A DNA stretch of 7,752 nt from Ktedonobacter sp. (GCA_003450555.1 DMFQ01000083.1:5482-13233); one strand, 5' to 3'; positions 1 to 7,131 are shown, counted from the first letter of the stretch. Program-made: numbers and translations. The notes: generated by a model from the sequence alone, not told the origin.

Positions 1-23
1 CCCACCTCCCTGAACATCGTATA

Positions 24-1481
24 TTAAATCTTTGGCCACCGCGTATGATAATCCGTCACACGCTCAAAGGCATCCGCCACCTTCAGGATAACATCCTCGG
101 CAAAAACATTGCCCAGCAATTGTAGGCCCACAGGCAATCCATCGCTGAACCCACCCGGTATAGAGACTCCACAGATACCGGCCAGGTTCGCTGGCAGCGT
201 GAACACATCTTGTAGATACATCTGGTAGGGATCGGATATCTCGCCCAGCTTGAATGCCACCGAAGGCGTAGTTGGACTGACCAGCACATCAAAGCGCTCA
301 AACGCCCGGTCGAAATCCTGTGTGATCAGTGCGCGTACCTTCTCCGCTTGTTTATAGTACGCGTCGTAGTAACCAGAAGAGAGCGCATACGTCCCGAGCA
401 TAATCCGCCGCTTGACCTCTTGCCCGAAGCCAAACTCCCGCGTCTTCTCCAGTGCCTCCCACATATCGTCGGTGTCACGATACGAATAGCCATATTTCAC
501 GCCGTCGTAGCGTGCCAGGTTCGCACTCGCCTCTGCCGGAGCGATGATGTAATATGCGGCTATGCCATACTTGGTATGTGGCAAGGAAACCTCGCTCACC
601 TCGGCCCCCATCTCGCGCAAGATCTCGATATCCTCGCGCACCGCCTTCACCACTCCCTGTTGCATGCCGTCTACCCAGTACTCCTCTGGCACGCCAATGC
701 GTAACCCCTTGATACTACCCTTCAATCCCGTGCTGTAATCAGGCACAGTCTGTGGTGAGCAGGTTGCATCACGGGGATCCTCTCCCGCGATTGCCTGTAA
801 CAGTAGGGCAGCATCATGTGCGCTGCGTGCGAACGGCCCTATTTGATCGAGTGAAGAGGCAAATGCTACCAGTCCGAAGCGAGAGACGCGTCCATAGGTC
901 GGTTTTAGCCCCACCACGTTACAGAGCGAGCCAGGTTGACGAATTGATCCACCCGTATCACTCCCATAAGCTCCCATCGCCATACCAGCTGCCACTGCCG
1001 CCGCCGAGCCGCCACTGCTGCCCCCCGGCGCGCGTTCCAGGTCCCATGGATTGTGCGTTGGAAAAAAGGCCGAGTGTTCTGTCGATGACCCCATTGCGAA
1101 CTCGTCCATGTTCGTCTTCCCCACCATCACGATGCCCGCCGCGTTCAGCCTCTCCATCACCGTAGCATCATAGGGCGGCTTGAAATCCTTCAACATATTC
1201 GAGCCACAGGTCGTCGTAATCCCTTTCGTGCAGATAACGTCCTTGATGGCAATGGGAATGCCTGTCAGAGGAGATACCGTATCTCCATGTTTGAAACGCA
1301 GATCAGCCTCTTCCGCCTGTTCCAATGCCAGTTCGTCAGTCACCAGTGTGAAGGCCTTTACCTTATCCTCCACCTCCCTGATGCGTTCCAGGTGCGCGCG
1401 CGTCAACTCGACCGAGGAGATTTTCCCTTGCCGCAGCAACTCTCCTGCCTCGGTAATCGTTAATTCATACAACTCGGCCAT
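24..1481 (-). CDS. gatA: Glutamyl-tRNA(Gln)/aspartyl-tRNA(Asn) amidotransferase subunit A
   Basis: GatA is the amidase subunit of cytoplasmic GatCAB. It hydrolyses glutamine, and the released ammonia is passed to GatB, which converts Glu-tRNA(Gln) to Gln-tRNA(Gln) and, in many bacteria, Asp-tRNA(Asn) to Asn-tRNA(Asn). The 485-residue length is normal for the family. The amidase-signature Ser-cisSer-Lys triad is visible: Lys80 in the AIKDV segment, Ser155 in the glycine/serine-rich PGGSSGGSAA segment, and Ser179 in GSDTGGSIRQP. The triad spacing matches the family, although assigning individual serines rests on known homologues. The protein looks intact from an ATG start to a TAA stop. The start is supported by a GGAGG-type ribosome binding site 9 nt upstream, inside the end of gatC. 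The stop lies 23 bp from the window edge, so whether the operon continues leftwards cannot be seen. Confidence 0.97.
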   Translation of the reverse strand: MAELYELTITEAGELLRQGKISSVELTRAHLERIREVEDKVKAFTLVTDELALEQAEEADLRFKHGDTVSPLTGIPIAIKDVICTKGITTTCGSNMLKDFKPPYDATVMERLNAAGIVMVGKTNMDEFAMGSSTEHSAFFPTHNPWDLERAPGGSSGGSAAAVAAGMAMGAYGSDTGGSIRQPGSLCNVVGLKPTYGRVSRFGLVAFASSLDQIGPFARSAHDAALLLQAIAGEDPRDATCSPQTVPDYSTGLKGSIKGLRIGVPEEYWVDGMQQGVVKAVREDIEILREMGAEVSEVSLPHTKYGIAAYYIIAPAEASANLARYDGVKYGYSYRDTDDMWEALEKTREFGFGQEVKRRIMLGTYALSSGYYDAYYKQAEKVRALITQDFDRAFERFDVLVSPTTPSVAFKLGEISDPYQMYLQDVFTLPANLAGICGVSIPGGFSDGLPVGLQLLGNVFAEDVILKVADAFERVTDYHTRWPKI

Positions 1482-1484
1482 AAC

Positions 1485-1781
1485 TTAAGACTCTCCTCCA
1501 TCTAACACTGCTCGCACCTTGAGACAATTATCTTCCTGGGCTGGTGCATTCGCTAGCAATTGTTCAGGGGGATAGGAGGGCTCTACTATATCAGCGCGCA
1601 TCACATTCGTCAGCCGCGAGGCGTGGCTGGTAGGTGAAACGCCGCTCACATCAGCCTCTCTCAATATCTCGATATTCTCTAATATTACGGAGAGCTGGTT
1701 CCCAAAAATGCCGATTTCTTCTTCGTTCATGCCCAATCGGGCCAGTTTTGCAACGTTTTTTACCGTCTCTCGATCAATCAT
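1485..1781 (-). CDS. gatC: Glutamyl-tRNA(Gln)/aspartyl-tRNA(Asn) amidotransferase subunit C
   Basis: GatC is the small structural subunit that wraps around GatA and GatB and stabilises the GatCAB complex. The 98-residue length is typical. Recognisable parts are the N-terminal helix VAKLARLGMNEEEI (about residues 10-23), the extended middle segment with SPTSHASRL (about 49-57) followed by NVMRADIVEPS, and the C-terminal ANAPAQEDNCLKVRAVLDGG. Family members usually have a Pro in the final F-x-V-P motif; here the motif reads LKVRAV, a mild deviation. The ATG is preceded on the minus strand by AAGAGGGTAAAGAG, a purine-rich ribosome binding region. Only 3 nt separate its stop codon from the gatA start, and 24 nt separate it from the upstream acylphosphatase stop, so the three genes are likely one transcript. 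Confidence 0.95.
   Translation of the reverse strand: MIDRETVKNVAKLARLGMNEEEIGIFGNQLSVILENIEILREADVSGVSPTSHASRLTNVMRADIVEPSYPPEQLLANAPAQEDNCLKVRAVLDGGES
1491..1499 (-). promoter_or_regulatory. gatA ribosome binding site embedded in the end of gatC
   Basis: On the minus strand GGAGGAGAG forms the Gly-Gly-Glu codons just before the terminal Ser and TAA of gatC. It lies 9 nt upstream of the gatA ATG. It fixes the gatA start and suggests that ribosomes finishing gatC help load gatA, which would favour equal amounts of the two subunits. The coupling is inferred; the site itself is visible. Confidence 0.8.
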
Positions 1782-1805
1782 GCTATCTCTTTACCCTCTT
1801 CAACA

Positions 1806-2111
1806 CTACCAGCGAACATGAAATCCGCTAAAATGCTCAGTTGGTTGCCTCCACGTAGTGATCACCTCTGTGACATAAGCCGACGTTGGACCTTGTCGGA
1901 GCAATAAAAGGAGGCGTTCAAGCGCGGGACGCGGTCCCTGTGCCAATACTTCTACGGTGCCATCACTCAGGTTGCGCGCATAACCCCGCAGGCCAAGCGT
2001 CAGGGCGCGTTCAACAGCGAAGTAGCGGAAGCCAACTCCCTGCACTTGTCCGTGTACCACCGCGTGAAGTTCTTCTCTATCATTCCCGGCGCTCTGGTTC
2101 ATGAACATCAT
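1806..2111 (-). CDS. acyP: Acylphosphatase
   Basis: This small cytoplasmic enzyme hydrolyses the carboxyl-phosphate bond of acylphosphates such as acetyl phosphate and 1,3-bisphosphoglycerate. The 101-residue protein has the classic signature HGQVQGVGFRYF (residues 20-31), in which Arg29 is the expected phosphate-binding catalytic residue. It also has GYARNLSDGTVEVLAQG (43-59), in which Asn47 is the expected water-orienting residue. The remainder fits the ferredoxin-like alpha/beta fold, ending in FSGFHVRW. The N-terminal extension of about 14 residues before the first strand is short and polar. The sequence begins Met-Met-Phe-Met, so translation could start at 2111, 2108 or 2102. The best spaced weak purine stretch (GCGAGAG) favours the first two. 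It is the first gene of the leftward acyP-gatC-gatA group. No functional link to amidotransferase is known to me, so the shared transcript may be incidental. Confidence 0.95.
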   Translation of the reverse strand: MMFMNQSAGNDREELHAVVHGQVQGVGFRYFAVERALTLGLRGYARNLSDGTVEVLAQGPRPALERLLLLLRQGPTSAYVTEVITTWRQPTEHFSGFHVRW

Positions 2112-2146
2112 AATAGCATACTCTCGCTACTGAGCATAGTACTCAG

Positions 2147-2165
2147 AATTCAGCCAAAATTCAGC
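2147..2165. repeat. Pair of 8-bp direct repeats (AATTCAGC) in the acyP leader
   Basis: AATTCAGC occurs at 2147-2154 and again at 2158-2165, an 11-bp register or about one helical turn. A small inverted repeat, CTGAG at 2130-2134 and CTCAG at 2142-2146, lies beside it. If the leftward promoter at 2183-2191 is right, all of this falls in or just downstream of the transcription start of acyP. A regulator binding on one DNA face is possible, but such short repeats also occur by chance. Confidence 0.3.
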
Positions 2166-2182
2166 ATAAATCCCTAAACTGT

Positions 2183-2191
2183 AGTGTAACA
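2183..2191 (-). promoter_or_regulatory. Candidate extended -10 promoter for acyP-gatC-gatA
   Basis: Read on the minus strand the bases are TGTTACACT. This is an extended -10 (TG, one base, then TACACT), matching four of six positions of TATAAT. No convincing -35 hexamer is found 16-18 bp upstream, which is tolerated for extended -10 promoters. Transcription would start near 2176, giving a leader of about 65 nt before the acyP ATG. It rests on pattern matching only. Confidence 0.35.
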
Positions 2192-2265
2192 CGCAACAAA
2201 ATCGTTTTTGATGACGTAGTAATGAGTACAACCTCTGAGCTACTATTTTTCGAGGACCCTGGCAC

Positions 2266-2293
2266 TTGTGCTTTGCCGTGGACGTGATACACT
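2266..2293 (+). promoter_or_regulatory. Candidate extended -10 promoter for the MoxR-DUF58-TgpA operon
   Basis: TGATACACT at 2285-2293 is an extended -10 with hexamer TACACT. TTGTGC at 2266-2271 could be a poor -35 (only TTG conserved) at a 16-bp spacing. The predicted start near 2300 leaves about 65 nt before the MoxR ATG. The same TACACT hexamer appears in the divergent promoter and in the promoter at 7055-7083, which lends some support. It overlaps the inverted repeat at 2285-2330. Confidence 0.4.
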
Positions 2294-2330
2294 ATGAAGT
2301 ACTCTATTCACTGTCATTGTATGTGTATCA
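2285..2330. promoter_or_regulatory. Perfect 8-bp inverted repeat overlapping the -10, possible operator
   Basis: TGATACAC at 2285-2292 is exactly the reverse complement of GTGTATCA at 2323-2330, with a 30-bp interval. The left arm coincides with the extended -10 of the rightward operon and the right arm lies in its leader. A one-mismatch relative, TGTTACAC on the minus strand, forms the leftward -10. Binding by a dimeric repressor, or looping, would fit. The alternative is that the arms simply reflect two promoter-like sequences facing each other. No regulator gene is in the window. Confidence 0.35.
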
Positions 2331-2366
2331 AGTAGTCAGGCCTCAAATTGAATTGGGGAGAAACGC

Positions 2367-3338
2367 ATGCAGTCGGTACAAGACCTGGCCACCGCAGTCC
2401 AACGGGTCGTCGCGAATGTCGAAAAAGTTATCGTCGGTAAAGGCGAAACCGTGGCTTTCAGCCTCATCGCTGTTATCTGCCATGGACACGTATTAATCGA
2501 AGATGTACCCGGTGTGGGCAAAACCGTCCTTACAAAAGCTATTGCTCGCTCCATAGGATGTACATTTAAACGTATCCAATTTACCCCCGATCTCTTGCCG
2601 AGCGATGTCACAGGCACATCCATCTATAACCAGAAAACCAGCAATTTTGAATTTCGGCCCGGCCCAATCATGGCCCAGATTGTCCTCGCCGATGAAATCA
2701 ATCGTGCCACGCCAAAAACACAATCTGCCTTGCTGGAAGCCATGGAAGAATCACAGATCACCGTCGACGGTATCTCCTATCACTTGCCAGAACCTTTCAT
2801 GGTCATGGCTACCCAGAACCCTATTGAATATGAAGGAACCTTCCCACTACCAGAGGCCCAACTTGATCGCTTTATGATGAACATCAGCATCGGCTACCCT
2901 AAATCTATCGATGAAATGAACATTCTGGACAGCCATCAACACCATCACCCACTGGAAGACCTCTCTCAGATTATGACGGCGGAAGAACTGGTCCTTATTC
3001 AGCAGCAGGTACGCAATGTACACGTCGATCCCACCATTCGTGAATATATCGTCAGCCTCGCCAACGCGACCCGCAGCCACAACAACATCTACCTTGGTGC
3101 AAGCCCCAGAGGCTCCCTGGCATTATTCCGCGCTTCCCAGGCCCTTGCTGCTATGCGTGGTCGCGGGTATGTCATTCCCGACGATGTAAAACTTCTGGCA
3201 AAACCGACACTGGCTCACCGTATTATTGTCACTCCGGCGGCACGCGTGCGCTCTATAACCTCTACCGCCATCCTGGAAGAAATGCTGCAAAGTGTGCCCG
3301 TGCCTGGTGCATGGGTTAGCGGTGGAAAGGGGCGCTAG
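2367..3338 (+). CDS. MoxR-family AAA+ ATPase
   Basis: This is a cytoplasmic MoxR-type AAA+ ATPase of 323 residues, a normal length for the family. Motifs in order are Walker A, PGVGKT (residues 48-53); Walker B, IVLADE (105-110, Asp109/Glu110); sensor 1 in MATQNP (147-152, Asn151); an arginine-finger candidate in EAQLDRF (163-169, Arg168); and sensor 2 in GASPRGS (244-250, Arg248). The C-terminal lid domain follows. All nucleotide-handling residues appear present, so it should be active. Family members act as chaperones that remodel or activate partner proteins, usually with von Willebrand A-type or DUF58 partners encoded next door, as here. A short histidine-rich stretch, HQHHH at 190-194, sits in the linker before the lid. 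The ATG has GGGGAG 6 nt upstream. It is first in a three-gene operon, with only 3 nt to the next start codon. Confidence 0.95.
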   Translation: MQSVQDLATAVQRVVANVEKVIVGKGETVAFSLIAVICHGHVLIEDVPGVGKTVLTKAIARSIGCTFKRIQFTPDLLPSDVTGTSIYNQKTSNFEFRPGPIMAQIVLADEINRATPKTQSALLEAMEESQITVDGISYHLPEPFMVMATQNPIEYEGTFPLPEAQLDRFMMNISIGYPKSIDEMNILDSHQHHHPLEDLSQIMTAEELVLIQQQVRNVHVDPTIREYIVSLANATRSHNNIYLGASPRGSLALFRASQALAAMRGRGYVIPDDVKLLAKPTLAHRIIVTPAARVRSITSTAILEEMLQSVPVPGAWVSGGKGR

Positions 3339-3341
3339 TCT

Positions 3342-4556
3342 ATGCGACCCTGGCAAGCAATCCTGCTGATTCTAGCCCTGCTGTTCTTCTCTATCAGCAG
3401 CGGCTGGAGTCCTCTCTATAAGCTGACCTACGTCTTACTGATCTTGTTTGTCCTCTCCTGGTTGTGGGCACGCTATAGTCTGCGTAAACTAACCTTTCAC
3501 CGCAACAACACCAGTGGCCGCGTACAGGTTGGCGAGACCTTTGAAGAGCGCTTGATGCTCGATAATAACAGCGTGTTGCCCAAACTCTGGGTACAGATTG
3601 TTGATGGTTCAACGTTACCTGGACACCGTGCCGGTTACGTAGCCAGTTTGGGCGGCCGCAAACGGGCTATGTGGAAAGCCCGTACCGTCTGTAGCAAACG
3701 TGGACGGTTTCAATTGGGGCCTGTCACCGCCAGTAGTGGCGACCCATTCGGCCTCTTCCGTCGCCATATTTCTATGACCGCCGCTCATGAAATCCTGGTC
3801 TTGCCACAGGTGCTGCCAATCACCAATTTCACCCTCTTTACCGGCGGATTACCAGGGAGGGGCCGCACTTCGCAGCGCGCTCTGCAAACAACCACGAACG
3901 CAACCACTATTCGTGACTATAATGCCGGTGATGCTCTCAGTCGTATACATTGGCGTTCCAGTGCGCACTATAATAAATTAATGGTGAAGGAATTTGATCT
4001 CGATCCTTCCGTGGATGCCTGGATTATCCTTGACCTGCATGACTCCGTTCAGGCAGGCCAGGGCGAACATTCGACCGAAGAATATGGCGTAACAATTGCC
4101 GCCACGTTAGCAACGTATTTCTTGCGCCAGGATCTCTCCGTTGGCATGATTGTCAATGGGCAGCGACGCGAATTTCTCTCTCTCGACCGCGGCGATCGGC
4201 AGATTGAGCGCGTACTTGAACTCTTATCAGTAGTCACAGCTGGCCCCGGCCCTGACCTCAAGGAAGTCCTGGCCTTAGATGCCCTTCACTTTGGCAGAAA
4301 TACGGTTGCAGTTGTGATTACCCCATCTAACTCACGGGATTGGCATGAAGGTCTGCGTCATTTGCAACGCCGTGGCGTAAAAGTCGCTGTGGTGGGACTC
4401 GATGCCGCCTCTTTTGACAAAAGTCCATTGGATGAAAATACATTAGCCTTGTTAGAAGGTGCAGGGATACCTATAGCGCGTGTCACATGTGGGGAGTCGC
4501 TTACTCAAGCTCTTGAGAGCAGCCATGAAGCGCGTTACGCACTACGGAGGTCATAG
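3342..4556 (+). CDS. DUF58 domain membrane protein
   Basis: This 404-residue protein has two hydrophobic N-terminal segments (about 5-20 and 28-43), so it is probably a membrane hairpin with the bulk of the protein in the cytoplasm. A beta-rich middle region contains SSGDPFGLFRR (131-141). The diagnostic DUF58 motif IRDYNAGDALSRIHWRSSAHYNKLMVKEF, split here as IRDYNAGDALSRIHWR (190-205) and SSAHYNKLMVKEF (206-218), is followed by a von Willebrand A-like alpha/beta domain. Its first strand ends in ILDLHDS (229-235), where a canonical metal site would read D-x-S-x-S. The third position is His and the serine is shifted, so metal binding looks degenerate, which is common in DUF58 proteins. DUF58 proteins are thought to be substrates or adaptors of the neighbouring MoxR ATPase. 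An AAAGGGG purine stretch before the start, overlapping the end of the MoxR gene, is its likely ribosome binding site. Confidence 0.93.
   Translation: MRPWQAILLILALLFFSISSGWSPLYKLTYVLLILFVLSWLWARYSLRKLTFHRNNTSGRVQVGETFEERLMLDNNSVLPKLWVQIVDGSTLPGHRAGYVASLGGRKRAMWKARTVCSKRGRFQLGPVTASSGDPFGLFRRHISMTAAHEILVLPQVLPITNFTLFTGGLPGRGRTSQRALQTTTNATTIRDYNAGDALSRIHWRSSAHYNKLMVKEFDLDPSVDAWIILDLHDSVQAGQGEHSTEEYGVTIAATLATYFLRQDLSVGMIVNGQRREFLSLDRGDRQIERVLELLSVVTAGPGPDLKEVLALDALHFGRNTVAVVITPSNSRDWHEGLRHLQRRGVKVAVVGLDAASFDKSPLDENTLALLEGAGIPIARVTCGESLTQALESSHEARYALRRS
4545..4551 (+). promoter_or_regulatory. Strong ribosome binding site for the TgpA-like gene inside the DUF58 gene end
   Basis: CGGAGGT lies 7 nt upstream of the ATG at 4559 and overlaps the last codons of the DUF58 gene, whose stop ends 2 nt before that ATG. 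It decides the start of the downstream gene and points to coupled translation of the two membrane proteins. Confidence 0.8.
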
Positions 4557-4558
4557 CC

Positions 4559-7045
4559 ATGCAAGATGCAGTGCGAGATTCTCGGGTTGAGCGGTTAACA
4601 AAAATAATCTCCGAAACGAATCAAAAAGGTAGAGGGGTGGGGAACAATAAAAATACAGGCCCTCGTAGACCAGCTTTTCGCATCCATATTGGTTTGGACG
4701 AGGGGTGGTTTTCGCTGATCTTACTGACTATAGTAGTGTATAGTACCATCTGGAGCGTGCAGGCGGTTAACTGGGTTGATCACCTCAATATCCTTTCCCT
4801 CACATCGCTGCTCGGTCTCATTGCTGGCGTATGTGCTGCCAAGCTGCAGCGTTTCCCTCGTCTGACTATACACCTGGTTGCTGTGCTGTTAGCCATATTG
4901 ATCGCCTTCTGGCAAACTGCTGGTGCCTTTGATGGGGGAAATACAGCCCAATTGGCTCATGGTATGCATCAATGGTTTGTTTCCGTAATCGCAGGTGGCA
5001 CGGGCGAAGATGATTCGATCTTTCTCTTCTTCATAACCGCGCTGGGTTTCTTGCTTGCCTATAGTAGCGCCTGGCTCGTCTATCGTACGCGTAACCCCTG
5101 GCTCATGATCGTTGCTAATGCTGTGGTGCTTCTCATCAACCTGAGTAACGTAGACGCAGGCTACACCATCTTCCTCGTCGTTTTCTTGATGGCCTCCTTG
5201 CTGCTCCTGCTCCGTTTTAACCTGTTCGAATCTACCAGCCGTTGGCGACGACAGGGCTTGCGATACGCAGATGACCTCGGTTGGGATGTAATGCAGGCAG
5301 GTGCGCTTATCTCCATCGCCATCCTGGTCTTCTCCTGGTTCCTGCCGTGGGGCTACATCAATGATTCCGCTTCTCAAGTCTGGAATGCGAATGCAAATCC
5401 CTGGGTCCAGCTTGAGGATACCTGGAATCGTGTCATCTCTCTTAGCGGTGGCGATATCCCCAATAACCATGGTAACTTCAGGGATACGCTTGTATTAGGT
5501 GGAAACCCTAATCTCAATAACGATGTCGTTCTCACCGTCCAAAGTGATGACTCCACCCAATACCTTGAATCTCTAAGCTATGATACCTACGATGGACGGG
5601 GTTGGACTGACAGTCCAACCTTTAATTTACCATTGCAGACAAGCGCGGTCATTTCCAGTGAATCTCAGATAGCGCATACAGTCGTGCAACAGATTAGTGT
5701 GGTAAATCCCCCCGGTGAGCAATATCCCTACATCCTCGGTGCTTCACAGATCGGTTCGGTCAACCTACCTGCTACGGTACTCGGTATCAAGGGCAATAAT
5801 TCACTGGTCGCTCTCCTGTCAAAGAATGGTAAGCTCACAGCCGGACAGCACTACACAATCACATCGTACGTCTCCTCAGCCGATGTAAAGTCATTGCGCA
5901 CTATTCCCTTGCCAGCTGATTCTCCCCACTTCTCAGATAATTATGACGGTCAATATCCTTTGACCTACTTTAACCCTTCGGTACTCAACGCTAACTTGCA
6001 GTTGCCGAAAGACCTGGATCCTAATATTGCCTTGACGGCACAACGAATCACTGCGAATGCTCCAACTATGTATGACAAAGTTGTAGCGCTCGAGACATAC
6101 CTGCACACCAATTTCAGCTATGATGTGAATATACATCTGCCCCAGGGTCAGGAAGGCGTCTCGTGGTTTCTCTTCCGTAGTGGCAATAGAGGTTTTTGTA
6201 ACTACTTCTCTACTGCGATGGCCGTGATGGCTCGCTCGCTCGGCATGCCTGCACGTGTTGTCGTTGGCTATACCAATGGTCAACTAGATGCGAAACATCA
6301 CCAGCGTGTCGTTTATGGCACCGATGCGCATAGCTGGACACAGGTATACTTTGCTGGCTACGGTTGGATCAATTTTGAGCCATCCGCTGGCTTCTCTTCG
6401 TTCGTACGCCCTACTACCAATCAATTCCTTCCAGGATCGTCGAGTATCGTTCCAACCGGAGGAGTGAACCCGACCGTTGGCAAAAATCGCAAACTAGGCA
6501 GGAATGAAGTGCCTGATCTGGGTGGATCAACTTCAACGGAAACACAGGGGCAATTTGCGGCTCAGTTACGCCAGCAAGCAAGCATCGTGTTTGGTAGTGT
6601 CATCCTGCTCCTTCTCTTCAGCTTGCTGCTGTTTAGCATTTGGTGGCGTCGCCTCTTCCACCATTACAGGTTGTCAGCTCAAATCTATGGACGTATGTGT
6701 ATCCTGGCGAACTGGGCGGGTATTCCAGCACACTATTCTCAAACCCCCCATGAATACCTCCAGGCCATCACAGTAGCTGCGCCAGACGAGGCAACGACGT
6801 TAGAGCGTTTTGAAGATATCTACGTTCGCGAACTATGGGCAAGCCCCACAAGTGCTGAACACCCGCGCAATAGCGGGGAGGTCAACGAGTTGCCCAGTCT
6901 GTGGCAGCGTCTTCAGCCGCGCCTTTTCTTCTACGCCTTCAAGCATCCCCACGTTTTAAAAGTCCTTCCCAGGCAGAGTTGGAAATTGCTGCGCCAACTG
7001 TGGGCTAAGAGACGTGCTCGTCGTACTATAGAACAGGACTTGTAG
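4559..7045 (+). CDS. TgpA-like transglutaminase-domain membrane protein with DUF4129-like tail
   Basis: This is a large membrane protein of 828 residues. After a basic, polar N-terminus (1-45) come about seven hydrophobic segments (roughly 50-68, 78-94, 103-119, 152-175, 180-195, 202-220 and 246-264). A long extracytoplasmic region (about 265-675) precedes a final helix (676-696). The transglutaminase-like core has the cysteine motif GFCNYFSTAMA (Cys547) and the histidine motif DAHSWTQVYF (His591). The third acidic position sits in GWINFEPSAG (Glu607), where many papain-fold transglutaminases have Asp. The cytoplasmic tail resembles DUF4129 (AQIYGRMCILANWAGIP, then TPHEYLQAI, then FEDIYVRELW, about 707-760) and ends in a strongly basic segment. 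This is the architecture of Pseudomonas TgpA and its relatives, usually encoded beside MoxR and DUF58 genes. It may crosslink or cleave an exported protein or peptide outside the membrane; the substrate is unknown. The ATG is set by a strong ribosome binding site at 4545-4551. Confidence 0.93.
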   Translation: MQDAVRDSRVERLTKIISETNQKGRGVGNNKNTGPRRPAFRIHIGLDEGWFSLILLTIVVYSTIWSVQAVNWVDHLNILSLTSLLGLIAGVCAAKLQRFPRLTIHLVAVLLAILIAFWQTAGAFDGGNTAQLAHGMHQWFVSVIAGGTGEDDSIFLFFITALGFLLAYSSAWLVYRTRNPWLMIVANAVVLLINLSNVDAGYTIFLVVFLMASLLLLLRFNLFESTSRWRRQGLRYADDLGWDVMQAGALISIAILVFSWFLPWGYINDSASQVWNANANPWVQLEDTWNRVISLSGGDIPNNHGNFRDTLVLGGNPNLNNDVVLTVQSDDSTQYLESLSYDTYDGRGWTDSPTFNLPLQTSAVISSESQIAHTVVQQISVVNPPGEQYPYILGASQIGSVNLPATVLGIKGNNSLVALLSKNGKLTAGQHYTITSYVSSADVKSLRTIPLPADSPHFSDNYDGQYPLTYFNPSVLNANLQLPKDLDPNIALTAQRITANAPTMYDKVVALETYLHTNFSYDVNIHLPQGQEGVSWFLFRSGNRGFCNYFSTAMAVMARSLGMPARVVVGYTNGQLDAKHHQRVVYGTDAHSWTQVYFAGYGWINFEPSAGFSSFVRPTTNQFLPGSSSIVPTGGVNPTVGKNRKLGRNEVPDLGGSTSTETQGQFAAQLRQQASIVFGSVILLLLFSLLLFSIWWRRLFHHYRLSAQIYGRMCILANWAGIPAHYSQTPHEYLQAITVAAPDEATTLERFEDIYVRELWASPTSAEHPRNSGEVNELPSLWQRLQPRLFFYAFKHPHVLKVLPRQSWKLLRQLWAKRRARRTIEQDL

Positions 7046-7054
7046 CTAAATCAT

Positions 7055-7083
7055 TTGACGAAACAGCTCTACTCTCGTACACT
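7055..7083 (+). promoter_or_regulatory. Sigma70-type promoter for the small gene at 7182
   Basis: TTGACG at 7055-7060 (five of six matches to TTGACA) and TACACT at 7078-7083 (four of six to TATAAT) are separated by exactly 17 bp. It begins 10 bp after the stop codon of the TgpA-like gene. Transcription would start near 7090, giving a leader of about 90 nt that contains the hairpin at 7110-7131. It is the best promoter match in the window and suggests the small gene is not only read through from the operon. Confidence 0.55.
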
Positions 7084-7109
7084 GGTGCAGGTAGAGTTTA
7101 ACACGAGAC

Positions 7110-7131
7110 CTGGCATCTTCTGTGATGCCAG
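7110..7131 (+). other. Perfect 8-bp RNA hairpin in the leader of the small gene
   Basis: CTGGCATC at 7110-7117 pairs perfectly with GATGCCAG at 7124-7131 around a 6-nt loop. No U-run follows (the next bases are CTTCAGTATG), so it is not a classical intrinsic terminator. It could still weaken read-through from the upstream operon, protect an mRNA end, or shape the leader of the gene at 7182. It stands about 35 nt upstream of that gene's ribosome binding site. Confidence 0.5.

Noticed and set aside
348..1488. Several plus-strand open frames opposite gatA (348-704, 752-1165, 1180-1488)
   Set aside because: They are antisense to the conserved gatA, with low-complexity, Arg/Pro/Ser-rich translations and no family resemblance.
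2232..2255. CCTC...GAGG hairpin followed by bases near the MoxR promoter
   Set aside because: It has only four base pairs around a 16-nt loop and no downstream U-run; this is expected by chance.
2266..2496. A plus-strand open frame starting in the divergent intergenic region and running into the MoxR gene
   Set aside because: It overlaps the MoxR gene out of frame, starts at the likely promoter, and has no recognisable protein features.
4889..5470. A 193-codon open frame on the minus strand opposite the TgpA-like gene
   Set aside because: Its acidic, polar composition is what the antisense of hydrophobic membrane-helix codons gives. It has no recognisable domain and lies wholly inside a well-supported gene.
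7110..7131. Intrinsic terminator for the MoxR-DUF58-TgpA operon
   Set aside because: The stem is good, but no U-run follows it and a likely promoter for the next gene lies upstream of it, so it is listed as a leader hairpin instead.
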